NCBI GenBank assembly: GCA_049889915.1
Contig: JBMHCM010000063.1
Span: 1-64,000 of the forward strand
Source: UBA8337 sp049889915
GTDB taxonomy: Bacteria; Pseudomonadota; Alphaproteobacteria; RS24
Length of the DNA: 64,000 nucleotides
Direction: 5' to 3'
How positions within the stretch are numbered: position 1 is the first letter of the stretch; each line of letters starts with the position of its first letter. Positions 25,228 to 32,634 of the stretch are shown in pieces. A program made the translations under genes and the position numbers. The notes under the pieces are model-generated. The model searched no databases and was not told the DNA's origin. It worked only from the letters and a program-made list of their open reading frames with translations.

Positions 25228-25830
25228 TCAGCTGCCCAACACGCCCTTAGTCGAGGGCACCGCATCGGCCTTGCGCGGGTCAATATCAATGGCTTGGCGC
25301 AAAGCGCGCGCCAGCGCTTTGTAACAGCTCTCAACAATATGGTGATTGTTTTCGCCATACATATTTTCAACATGCAGGGTAATGCCGGCCGCTTGCGCAA
25401 AAGCCTGGAACCATTCCTTGAACAATTCCGTGTCCATATCGCCCAGTTTGGGCTTGCTGAAATCGACCTGCCAAATCAGATAGGGGCGTTGCGAGACATC
25501 CAAAGACACACGCGTGCAGGTTTCATCCATCGGGATGATGGCATTGCCATAGCGCACCAGTCCTTTGAAATCGCCCAAAGCTTGCCGCACCGCTTCGCCC
25601 AACACTATGCCGGTATCCTCAGTGGTGTGGTGAAAATCAATGTACAAATCGCCCTTGGCGCGCAAGGTGATATCGATCAATGAGTGGCGCGATAACTGCT
25701 CCAGCATATGGTCAAGAAAGCCAATACCGGTGGCAATATCATAGCTGCCGGTGCCATCGAGATTGACGCTGACTTCAATCTCGGTTTCCTTGGTGCTGCG
25801 GGCGCTGGAGGCGATACGCGGCTCAGACAT
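25228..25830 (-). CDS. hisB: Imidazoleglycerol-phosphate dehydratase
   Basis: Mn-dependent dehydration of IGP. 200 residues, the monofunctional form. RSTKETEIEVSVNLDGTG, GIGFLDHMLEQLSRHSLIDI, DLYIDFHHTTEDTGIVLGEA and VENMYGENNHHIVESCYKALARALRQA provide the repeated metal-binding His/Glu clusters. First gene of the his cluster; GGAAAGGAAG lies before the ATG, with a hairpin further upstream. Confidence 0.98.
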   Translation of the reverse strand: MSEPRIASSARSTKETEIEVSVNLDGTGSYDIATGIGFLDHMLEQLSRHSLIDITLRAKGDLYIDFHHTTEDTGIVLGEAVRQALGDFKGLVRYGNAIIPMDETCTRVSLDVSQRPYLIWQVDFSKPKLGDMDTELFKEWFQAFAQAAGITLHVENMYGENNHHIVESCYKALARALRQAIDIDPRKADAVPSTKGVLGS

Positions 25831-25849
25831 GAGGGCTTCCTTTCCATGC

Positions 25850-25873
25850 GCGGTCGGGTTTTCAACCGACCGC
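25850..25873 (-). promoter_or_regulatory. Hairpin in the leader of the his cluster
   Basis: GCGGTCGG and CCGACCGC flank TTTTC/AA, extending to ten pairs with one bulged G. It lies ~20 nt upstream of the hisB start on the transcribed strand. No T run and no run of His codons, so it does not look like a classical his attenuator. Confidence 0.45.
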
Positions 25874-25940
25874 TAAATCAGTGCGCCCTTTGTAGCAAAA
25901 TGCGCCCCGCTTTCAAAGCCTTACAACACCCTTCAGAGCC

Positions 25941-26549
25941 CTATAAAGAGCGGCCGGTTTGTGGCGATGCGGCCTTGCGCAGCCGCAAATAAAACGCCCC
26001 GCCGCCGCCATGGCTTGGATTGGCCGCCTCATATTCCACCACATGACGGGCCAATTGCGGCTCGGCCAGCCAGCCCGACAAGCTTTGCCGCAACACGCCC
26101 TCACCACGCGCCCCCTTACCGGTAATCACCAACACCCAAACATGGCCGCGCCCGACATGATGGGTAATAAAACCGAGCAGAGCGGCCCGCGCTTCCATCG
26201 CCGTCATGCCGTGCAAATCTAGGCGACCATCGAGGCTGATGGTGCCGCGGCCCAAACGGCGTTTGGCTTTTTGTTCAATATGCGGCTTGGGCGGCAATTT
26301 CGGCGCAGGCTTGGCAGATGCTTTTGCCGGGCCTGTTGATTTTGCGGTAACCGGCGATGCTGGTCTTGGTGCCCCGCTCGGTGCCGGTTTTTTTGCCGCT
26401 TTGTCGGTTTTTTCCGCCAGGCCGGTATGGCGGTTGCGTTGCGCCGCCGTCAGCGGTGTAGCATCGGCCTGCACGCGCGACCAAGCGACACTGCCTTCTT
26501 TATCGGCAGCTTGCCGGTCGGTTGTATTCGGTTTTTTGCCTTTGGCCAT
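25941..26549 (-). CDS. Smr-domain protein
   Basis: Smr domains in bacteria are nucleic-acid nicking or ribosome-associated nuclease domains; exact role here unknown. 202 residues from ATG 26547-26549. First ~110 residues are Lys/Ala/Pro-rich and probably disordered (KTDKAAKKPAPSGAPRPAS). The Smr core is RLDLHGMTAMEARAALLGFITHHVGRG, VLVITGKG and the end HVVEYEAANPSHGGGGAFYLRLRK. 17 bp downstream of the Tim44-like gene; in many alphaproteobacteria an mltA gene lies between them, here it is absent. Confidence 0.92.
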   Translation of the reverse strand: MAKGKKPNTTDRQAADKEGSVAWSRVQADATPLTAAQRNRHTGLAEKTDKAAKKPAPSGAPRPASPVTAKSTGPAKASAKPAPKLPPKPHIEQKAKRRLGRGTISLDGRLDLHGMTAMEARAALLGFITHHVGRGHVWVLVITGKGARGEGVLRQSLSGWLAEPQLARHVVEYEAANPSHGGGGAFYLRLRKAASPQTGRSL

Positions 26550-26566
26550 AAGACAAGGCCTTTTGC

Positions 26567-27295
26567 TTATGCCGCTTGGGTGGCGACCAATTGCCAATTC
26601 GGGTCGCGGCTGGCCAAGGGCTGCTCAAATACCCAGACATCATGCACCGTATTGGGGGCCGGCAGATTATCTTCATCGACCGATGCATCAGCGGCATGGG
26701 TGAAACTGATAATTTCGGCACGAAACCGGACATCGAGTTGCACCAAGCCGTTTTCAATGCGCGCATCTTCTAAAGCCGGACGGTCGAGCCGCAGGATTTG
26801 CGTGGCCAGACGCTGATTGGCGTCTTGCCGCGCTGCAATGGCGGCGGCGAACCCGTCAGCCACATCATCGGCCAAAAAGCCGCGCACCGGCGACAAATCA
26901 TCATTGGCAAAAGCGGTCAGGATCATCTCATAAGCCTTGCCGGCACCGTCCAAAAACGCCGCTTCATCAAATTGCGGTTTCACCTCGCGCAAATAGGCCA
27001 GGCCGCGTCCTTCAACCGCTTCATCAGACATATCTGCCTGCGCTGCTTGTGCCACTTGCGGCGGCACTTCTTCAGTCGCCGGTTGCGGCGGCGACGGCTC
27101 TTCTTGCGCCTGTTCTGCCTCTTGCGGCGCCGCCGGCCGGTCGGCCTTTTGATTATCAAAGGCATCGCGGTTGAGGCGATAGGCATTGGCCCGCGAGCCC
27201 GGCTGTTCATCATCATTGCGGGTGCCCAAAACCGAGCGCAATTTCAGCCCGATCAATACGACCACAATCAACAGGATTAAATTCAGCGGATCCAT
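26567..27295 (-). CDS. Tim44/TimA-like membrane-associated protein
   Basis: Alphaproteobacterial relative of mitochondrial Tim44; inner-membrane anchored, role in protein transport or membrane stress suspected but not settled. 242 residues. N-terminal membrane segment LNLILLIVVVLIGLKLRSVLG (residues 4-24), a Pro/Glu/Gln-rich linker (~50-90), then a Tim44-like domain: FLDGAGKAYEMILTAFANDDL, VRGFLADDVADGFAAAI, TQILRLDRPALEDARIENG and VHDVWVFEQPLASRDPNWQLVAT. Divergent from fxsA. Confidence 0.92.
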   Translation of the reverse strand: MDPLNLILLIVVVLIGLKLRSVLGTRNDDEQPGSRANAYRLNRDAFDNQKADRPAAPQEAEQAQEEPSPPQPATEEVPPQVAQAAQADMSDEAVEGRGLAYLREVKPQFDEAAFLDGAGKAYEMILTAFANDDLSPVRGFLADDVADGFAAAIAARQDANQRLATQILRLDRPALEDARIENGLVQLDVRFRAEIISFTHAADASVDEDNLPAPNTVHDVWVFEQPLASRDPNWQLVATQAA

Positions 27296-27420
27296 AGCAC
27301 CGTCCTTTATCTTTGCTCTCTTGGTTATATGACCATTTTGCGCGAAATTGCAAAGCGCTGGCCTTTATCGACGACTGCGTTATGCTGGCGCAGCTTAGCG
27401 GATGTGAAAGAGAGGGCCCC

Positions 27421-27885
27421 ATGTGGCTTTTACTGGTGCTGATCGGCCTGCCGGCTGTGGAAATTTATCTGTTCATAGAAGTCGGCGGCGCACTGGGCGC
27501 CGGATGGACGCTGCTTTTGATTGTTTTGACCGGCCTGTGGGGCGTGCATGCCATGCGGCTGCAAGGCCTTACCGTTTTGGCCGAGGCGCAAGCCGCGCAA
27601 GCAGCCGGTCGCCCGCCCTTGGGGGCCGTCGTCCATGGGGTGCTGATTTTGGCGGCCGGTGTGATGCTGGTAATACCGGGATTTTTCACCGATATGCTGG
27701 GCTTTTTGCTGATGCTGAAGCCGGTTCGCAGCTTGCTGCTGGAAAGCCTGTTGGCGGCACTGCTGCCGCAAATCATGCGCGGCTTTGCCGCCCGCCGCGG
27801 CGCAGCGGCATCAAAAGATGACCTACCGCCCGGCGTCATTGAGGGCGATTACCGCGTTGAAGATGATGACGCGCCCCGCAGCTAA
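27421..27885 (+). CDS. fxsA: FxsA family membrane protein
   Basis: Inner-membrane protein; E. coli FxsA overproduction relieves exclusion of phage T7 by F plasmid, normal function unclear. 154 residues from ATG 27421 with GAGAGGG upstream; the frame extends back to 27313 but without family similarity. Three hydrophobic segments: WLLLVLIGLPAVEIYLFIEV, AGWTLLLIVLTGLWGVHAM, HGVLILAAGVMLVIPGFFTDMLGF. C-terminal charged tail. Located between Tim44-like and secB genes as in related genomes. Confidence 0.9.
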   Translation: MWLLLVLIGLPAVEIYLFIEVGGALGAGWTLLLIVLTGLWGVHAMRLQGLTVLAEAQAAQAAGRPPLGAVVHGVLILAAGVMLVIPGFFTDMLGFLLMLKPVRSLLLESLLAALLPQIMRGFAARRGAAASKDDLPPGVIEGDYRVEDDDAPRS

Positions 27886-27916
27886 CCCCAAAGCTAAGCC
27901 CCACATCTAAGCCCTG
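27881..27916. repeat. 12-13 bp tandem repeat across the fxsA stop
   Basis: GCTAACCCCAAA (27881-27892), GCTAAGCCCCAC (27893-27904) and ATCTAAGCCCTG (27905-27916). The fxsA TAA (27883-27885) lies in the first unit and recurs in the others. Confidence 0.75.
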
Positions 27917-27997
27917 CATTGGCGACAAATTTATGATGGGCAGGGCGTCAAATAAGGCTAAAAGAGAAACACGGTTACCACTGAAAAGGATTGAGAG

Positions 27998-28486
27998 ATG
28001 AGCGAGACAGACCAGCAAAATGCCGAGCAAGCCGCCCCCGGCCTGCAAATTATGGTGCAATATGTCCGCGATTTATCTTTTGAAAACCCCGGCGCGCCGA
28101 ATTTCGGTTCCGGCGACAATCCCGGCATAAATGTCGAAGCCAATGTTGGGGCGCGTAAATTATCCGACACCGATTATGAAGTCGGGTTGAAATTTCGCGT
28201 TGAGGCCGGCCATGGCGAGGACGACAGCAAAACCGTGCAATTTATTGCCGAATTGGAATATTGCGGTGTGTTCCGCCTGCTGAATATTGACGAAGCCGAT
28301 ATTCGTCCGGTGCTGCTGATAGAAGCGCCACGCCAGCTCTTCCCCTTTGCCCGCCGTGTTTTGGCCGATGCCACGCGCGATGGCGGCTACCCGCCAATTA
28401 TGCTCGACCCGATTGATTTTCTGGCCCTTTATCAGCAGGGCGAAGCGCGCGCCGCTGAAGGGGCGGACGCCAACAGCGTCAATTAA
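27998..28486 (+). CDS. secB: Protein-export chaperone SecB
   Basis: Tetrameric cytoplasmic chaperone keeping preproteins unfolded for SecA. 162 residues. IMVQYVRDLSFENPGAPN near the N-terminus, VELKFRVEA-like EVGLKFRVEAGH, AELEYCGVFRL, and LLIEAPRQLFPFARRVLADATRDGGYPPIMLDPIDFLALYQQ split over the C-terminal half are diagnostic. AAAAGGA precedes the ATG by 9 nt. Confidence 0.98.
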   Translation: MSETDQQNAEQAAPGLQIMVQYVRDLSFENPGAPNFGSGDNPGINVEANVGARKLSDTDYEVGLKFRVEAGHGEDDSKTVQFIAELEYCGVFRLLNIDEADIRPVLLIEAPRQLFPFARRVLADATRDGGYPPIMLDPIDFLALYQQGEARAAEGADANSVN

Positions 28487-28506
28487 TCAGCTTTTCAGGC
28501 CGCCCA

Positions 28507-29253
28507 TTAGGCGCTGCCATCCTCGCTGAGCCACAGCGCCCGCTGCGGCAGATTTTCAAGAAACCGGCGATGCGCCTCTTGCTCGGCCGCACTGAGGCGG
28601 GCAGGCAATTTTTCCGGCCGTCTTTTTTGCGGTGGCCGATTGTGCCGCGCCGTGCCGACAGCCGTGCCGGTGGCCGCCCCGACGCCTTGTTTTGACGCTT
28701 CTTGTGCCGCGTCGGTTTTTGCCGCAAACACCAAGCCGGGCTGGCGACCGCCGGATAATTCCAAATACACACCGGCCAGCAATTCGCTATCCAACAGCGC
28801 GCCATGCAAGTCACGGCCGGAATTATCGACCCCGAAGCGGCGGCATAGCGCGTCCAATGTGGCCGGCGCGCCGGGAAATTTTTGCCGCGCCAGCTTTAAC
28901 GTATCAATGACCTTATGCGCGGTCAGCGGCGCGCGCCCGCAGGCCTGCAATTCGGCATTGATAAATTTCATATCAAAATCGGCATTATGGGCAATCAGCG
29001 GCGCATCGCCGATAAACGCCAAAAACCCGTCAACCACATCGGCAAAAAGCGGCTTATCCGATAAAAATGCGGCACTTAAGCCGTGCACCGCTTCCGCCTC
29101 GGCCGGCATGTCGCGCTCAGGGTTGAGATAAACGTGAAATGCTTCACCACTGGGCAGTCGATTGACCAATTCCAAACAACCGATTTCAACCACCCGATCG
29201 CCACTGGCCGGGTCAAGCCCTGTGGTTTCCGTATCAAAGACAATCTCGCGCAT
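28507..29253 (-). CDS. dnaQ: DNA polymerase III epsilon subunit (3'-5' exonuclease)
   Basis: Proofreading exonuclease of the replicase. 248 residues from ATG 29251-29253 (MREIVFDTETTGLDPASGDR); the frame continues to 29319 with implausible sequence. DEDD motifs: ExoI FDTETTGLD, ExoII IAHNADFDMKFINAEL, ExoIII LHGALLDSELLAGVYLEL with catalytic His. C-terminal ~70 residues are variable (polymerase-binding tail). Convergent with secB; follows coaE at 31 bp. Confidence 0.96.
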   Translation of the reverse strand: MREIVFDTETTGLDPASGDRVVEIGCLELVNRLPSGEAFHVYLNPERDMPAEAEAVHGLSAAFLSDKPLFADVVDGFLAFIGDAPLIAHNADFDMKFINAELQACGRAPLTAHKVIDTLKLARQKFPGAPATLDALCRRFGVDNSGRDLHGALLDSELLAGVYLELSGGRQPGLVFAAKTDAAQEASKQGVGAATGTAVGTARHNRPPQKRRPEKLPARLSAAEQEAHRRFLENLPQRALWLSEDGSA

Positions 29254-29284
29254 AATGTACCCCGACTTTTCGGTGCTGTTGTGC

Positions 29285-29932
29285 CTATTGTTTTTTGAGC
29301 GCCGCTTCGGCCCGCTCAAGCCGCGCCGCCAAAGCCGTGCCCTCGCGACCCCTCACGGCTTGTAAAATAGCACGCACTTGCCGGTGCGCGTCTTCCACCG
29401 AAACCGAGCTGTCCACAATAAAATCAGCCTGTTGCCGCTTATCGGCATCCGGCATTTGCTTGGCCAGAATATCGGCCAACCGCTCTTCGCTCATGCCGGG
29501 GCGCGCCAACACGCGTTGTTTTTGCAGCTCATAAGGCGCCGAGACAACCACTGTGCAATCGACAAAACCGTCACCGCCGGTTTCAAACAAAAGCGGAATA
29601 TCCAGCACTGCTTGCGCCGCCCCTTTGGCCATGGCGTCTTGCAAAAAACTGCTTTGGGAAGCACCCGCCAGCGGGTACACAATGGCCTCCAATTGTTTCA
29701 ACTTATCGGCGTCTTTCAACACATGCTGGCCGAGAATGGCGCGGTCCACCGCGCCATCAACCACCGCTTGTGGCACCAGCGCACCGATTGGCGCCACCGC
29801 CGCGCCGCCTTTGGCATAAAGCGCATGCACCGCCGCATCGGCATCATAAACCGGCACGCCCTCTTCGGCGAAAAGCGAGGCGGTCAGGCTTTTGCCCATA
29901 CCGATCGAGCCGGTCAATCCAATCAAATACAT
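29285..29932 (-). CDS. coaE: Dephospho-CoA kinase
   Basis: Last step of coenzyme A synthesis. 215 residues from ATG 29930-29932 (MYLIGLTGSIGMGKSLTAS), containing the P-loop; a longer frame to 30013 overlaps aroE and lacks similarity. VYDADAAVHALYAKGG, VLDIPLLFETGGDGFVDCTVVVSAP and QMPDADKRQQADFIVDSS are typical. Operon ppsR/maf-aroE-coaE-dnaQ on the minus strand. Confidence 0.96.
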   Translation of the reverse strand: MYLIGLTGSIGMGKSLTASLFAEEGVPVYDADAAVHALYAKGGAAVAPIGALVPQAVVDGAVDRAILGQHVLKDADKLKQLEAIVYPLAGASQSSFLQDAMAKGAAQAVLDIPLLFETGGDGFVDCTVVVSAPYELQKQRVLARPGMSEERLADILAKQMPDADKRQQADFIVDSSVSVEDAHRQVRAILQAVRGREGTALAARLERAEAALKKQ

Positions 29933-29943
29933 TTTCTGTCCTT

Positions 29944-30783
29944 CTATGTGGTTAAATCGGCGACCAGCCTGTCGCGCAAAGCGGCGCTTACATGCGGGCG
30001 GTGACCGAACCAAATCTCAAACGCCAAAGCCGCCTGGTGCAACAGCATGCCCAAGCCGTCGACCGCGACCAGACCGGCCGCCCCGGCCCATGCCAATAAA
30101 TCGGTTTGCAGCGGCGTGTAAACAATATCACTGACCATCGCCCGCGGCGCCAAACCGGCAAGAGGCATATCCAACGGGGCGGCGCCCTGCATGCCGAGGC
30201 TGGTTGTGTTGACCAATAAATGACACCCCGCGGACAGGGCGGCACGATCATCCCAATCATGCACGCTTACCTTATCGCTCAACCCCTGCAATGCTTCGGC
30301 GCGGGCGCGGGTGCGATTGACCAAGCGAATTTCCGGCACGCCGGCTTCCGCCAAGGCGACAATAATGGCGCGGGCTGCGCCACCGGCCCCCAAAAGCAAG
30401 ACCGGATGATGCCGCCATGCATGGTCAGCTTCAGCTTCGTCAAGGCCGGCGATAAAACCGGCGCCATCCGTATTGTGGCCAATCAGCCGTCCGTCTTGAA
30501 AGGCTATCGTATTGACCGCACCCAATCTTTGCGCTGCCGCATCCAATTCATCCATTGCTTGAAAAGCGTTTTCCTTATGCGGAATGGTGACATTGGCCCC
30601 GATATAACCGTCTTCGGCCATACGCCTTAAGGCCGCGGCAAAATCATTGGCCGGGTCTATCGGGCAGCGCTCATAGTGGCCGGGCCGTCCGGCCTCAGCC
30701 AACCAATGATTATGAATTAAAGGCGAGCGTGAATGGCTGACCGGCCAGCCGATAATGCCGATCCGCGGGGCAGCGACGCTCAT
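29944..30783 (-). CDS. aroE: Shikimate dehydrogenase
   Basis: NADPH-dependent reduction of 3-dehydroshikimate in aromatic amino acid synthesis. 279 residues. GIIGWPVSHSRSPLIHNHWL (substrate-binding Ser pair), GANVTIPHKENAF with catalytic Lys, GHNTDGAGFIAGL, dinucleotide GAGGAARAII, LVNRTRARAEAL, and VDGLGMLLHQAALAFEIWFG. Start overlaps the maf stop (ATGA). Confidence 0.97.
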   Translation of the reverse strand: MSVAAPRIGIIGWPVSHSRSPLIHNHWLAEAGRPGHYERCPIDPANDFAAALRRMAEDGYIGANVTIPHKENAFQAMDELDAAAQRLGAVNTIAFQDGRLIGHNTDGAGFIAGLDEAEADHAWRHHPVLLLGAGGAARAIIVALAEAGVPEIRLVNRTRARAEALQGLSDKVSVHDWDDRAALSAGCHLLVNTTSLGMQGAAPLDMPLAGLAPRAMVSDIVYTPLQTDLLAWAGAAGLVAVDGLGMLLHQAALAFEIWFGHRPHVSAALRDRLVADLTT

Positions 30784-31367
30784 GCCGGCAACCCGCCATA
30801 TTGCCGCAAAGCCCCTAAAAGCGGCAGCAAGGGGAGGCCGAGAATGGCGAAATAATCGCCATCAATCTTGTCGAATAAATGCGCCCCCAGCCCCTCCAGC
30901 TGATAGGCCCCGACCGAGGCCAAAATTGCTTCACCGGCTTCTTCCAAATAGGCGTCAAGAAACGCATCGGAAAAATCGCGCATGGTTAGGGCCACGGATT
31001 GGCTGTGCGACCAGATGGTCTCACCTTTGTGCTGCAGCACCACGCCGCCGACCAAATAATGGGTCTGGCCGCGGAAAATTTGCAGATTGCGCCGCGCTTC
31101 GGCCATATCGCGCGGCTTATCAAATAATCTATCGCCGCATTGCAGAATTTGGTCAGCACCAATGACCAAACCGTCCTCCTCGATTTGCGCCGCTTTCGCC
31201 TCCGCCAGCTTAATCGCCAAAGAGGCTGCATCGCCGTCATGGGCTTGTTTCAGCACATCCTCATCAACACCGGACGGCATGGCGGTAAACGGCAGACCGG
31301 CACCGGTGAGAATTTGCCCGCGAATTTTACTTTGTGAAGCGAGAATGAGCTTTTGCGTCAACTGCAT
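30780..31367 (-). CDS. maf: Maf-family nucleotide pyrophosphatase
   Basis: Maf proteins hydrolyse non-canonical or pyrimidine nucleoside triphosphates. 195 residues. LILASQSKIRGQILTGAGLPF (opening SxSxxR-type motif), KAAQIEEDGLVIGADQIL with catalytic Asp, LFDKPRDMAEARRNLQIFRGQTHYL, and GAYQLEGLGAHLFDKIDGDYFAILGLPLLPLL in the final third. Coupled to aroE by a 4-nt overlap; ppsR lies 27 bp upstream. Confidence 0.93.
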   Translation of the reverse strand: MQLTQKLILASQSKIRGQILTGAGLPFTAMPSGVDEDVLKQAHDGDAASLAIKLAEAKAAQIEEDGLVIGADQILQCGDRLFDKPRDMAEARRNLQIFRGQTHYLVGGVVLQHKGETIWSHSQSVALTMRDFSDAFLDAYLEEAGEAILASVGAYQLEGLGAHLFDKIDGDYFAILGLPLLPLLGALRQYGGLPA

Positions 31368-31394
31368 AATAATCCTTTTGCCGCGTTGGCCTGT

Positions 31395-32222
31395 TTAAGG
31401 GCGGTGATTGCGGGTTTGTTCATGTTCGTGATGCAGGTTTAGTATGGCGCTGGCAATCTCTTCAACCGACCGTCTTGTCACATCAATCACCTGCCATTGC
31501 TGGCGGGCAAACAAGCGGCGCGCTTCGGCAATTTCAGCGCGGATCAAATCCGGGTCAATATATTCGGTTTCGCTTTCTTCATTTAGCGTCAACAAACGAT
31601 TGCGGCGAATGGCGCGCAGCCGCTCGGGGCTGTTGATGAGGCCGACAATCAGCGGTTTACGCGCTTCCAATAATTCTTTCGGCGGATCTAATCCCGGCAC
31701 CAAAGGCACATTGGCGGCTTTATAGCCGCGATTGGCCAGATAAATACAGGTTGGCGTTTTGGAGGTGCGGCTGACACCGGTGAGAATAATATCTGCCTCA
31801 TCCAAATCGCCCTGGCTTTGCCCGTCATCATGCTGAATGGTGTAATTCAATGCATTGATGCGGCGAAAATAATCCGTATCCATGGCGTGCTGGCTGCCCG
31901 GCTTGCCGCTGATCTCAACATTCAGATAAGGTGCCATTTGTTTGACAAACGGGTCGAGCACGGACAGGCACGGGACGGATAATTTATCGGCCACTTCATG
32001 CAGCGCGCTGCGCAGCCCCTCATCGAGGATGGAATACATAATGGGGCCGGGGTTTTCCTGCACTTCGCGCAATACCCGATCGAGCGCTTTTTTACCGCGC
32101 ACCAGCCCATAAATATGCTCGACCGCTTGCGCCTCGACAAATTGCGCGCAGACGGCGCGCGCCACCGCTTGAATGGTTTCGCCCGTGCTGTCGGAAATCA
32201 AATGCAGATGAAAATATTTCAC
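31395..32222 (-). CDS. ppsR: PEP synthase regulatory protein (kinase/pyrophosphorylase, DUF299)
   Basis: Family members phosphorylate and dephosphorylate phosphoenolpyruvate synthase or pyruvate phosphate dikinase. 275 residues from GTG 32220-32222 (reading KYFHLHLISDSTGETIQAVARA, the usual family start); a TTG at 32306 would add 28 atypical residues. TGVSRTSKTPTCIYLANRGYKAANVPLVPG contains the P-loop-like nucleotide site. No PEP synthase gene is in the window. Its 5' end borders the proposed origin and tandem DnaA-box-like units lie just upstream, so its promoter must lie in or overlap the origin region. Confidence 0.94.
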   Translation of the reverse strand: MKYFHLHLISDSTGETIQAVARAVCAQFVEAQAVEHIYGLVRGKKALDRVLREVQENPGPIMYSILDEGLRSALHEVADKLSVPCLSVLDPFVKQMAPYLNVEISGKPGSQHAMDTDYFRRINALNYTIQHDDGQSQGDLDEADIILTGVSRTSKTPTCIYLANRGYKAANVPLVPGLDPPKELLEARKPLIVGLINSPERLRAIRRNRLLTLNEESETEYIDPDLIRAEIAEARRLFARQQWQVIDVTRRSVEEIASAILNLHHEHEQTRNHRP

Positions 32223-32634
32223 GCCCAAGCCTGTGAATAAGGTGAATAAGTAGGATAAGTCGGCATTTGCAGCAAGCCAAGGTTTTTTGTCCCCACCCCT
32301 CCCCAAACCGTCTGAGGGTTTGTCGGCATTTATTAACTCGACTCAAACAGATGTGCATTATGGGGATAAGCAAATGACGCAAGAGCAATCTGATTTATCC
32401 CCGTTATCACCATAATTCATACACCTATAAAAGGGCGGTTTTTGTCATCAATCTGTGCTTGCTGGGGAGTTTTTCGGGACAACGAAAACTTATCCCCGTA
32501 ATTGACAGCTTTTTATCCCCAGAACGGGAATGGGTATAAATCACCGGCAAACCGATAATCCACAGCAAAAGGCTGCGACAACAACCACAACATCCTTTTA
32601 TTTATTAATAAGAAAAAAGGATTTAAGAAGAAGC
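32223..32634. other. Proposed chromosomal origin of replication (oriC), ppsR-hemE spacer
   Basis: A 412-bp non-coding stretch between divergent ppsR and hemE, the site of the mapped origin next to hemE in Caulobacter. DnaA-box-like 9-mers (consensus TTATCCACA): 32232-32240 (TTATTCACA on minus), 32241-32249 (TTATTCACC, minus), 32361-32369 (TTATCCCCA, minus), 32395-32403 (TTATCCCCG), 32404-32412 (TTATCACCA), 32490-32498 (TTATCCCCG), 32513-32521 (TTATCCCCA) and 32556-32564 (TAATCCACA). An AT-rich segment at about 32595-32630 could be the unwinding element. One GANTC (GACTC, 32340-32344), the CcrM methylation site, is present. Flanking genes diverge from here and parAB/parS lie ~7-11 kb away. Confidence 0.75.
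32233..32259. repeat. 9-bp tandem repeat forming DnaA-like boxes
   Basis: GTGAATAAG twice (32233-32241, 32242-32250) and TAGGATAAG (32251-32259), contiguous. The reverse complement reads CTTATTCAC, so the array places DnaA-box-like sequences on one helical face roughly every 9 bp. Confidence 0.7.

Noticed and set aside
25831..25940. Histidine attenuator leader peptide
   Set aside because: No short open frame with consecutive His codons was found.
32502..32540. Sigma-70 promoter of hemE using TTGACA (32502) and TATAAA (32535)
   Set aside because: Spacing is 27 bp, too long; no other good -10 nearby.
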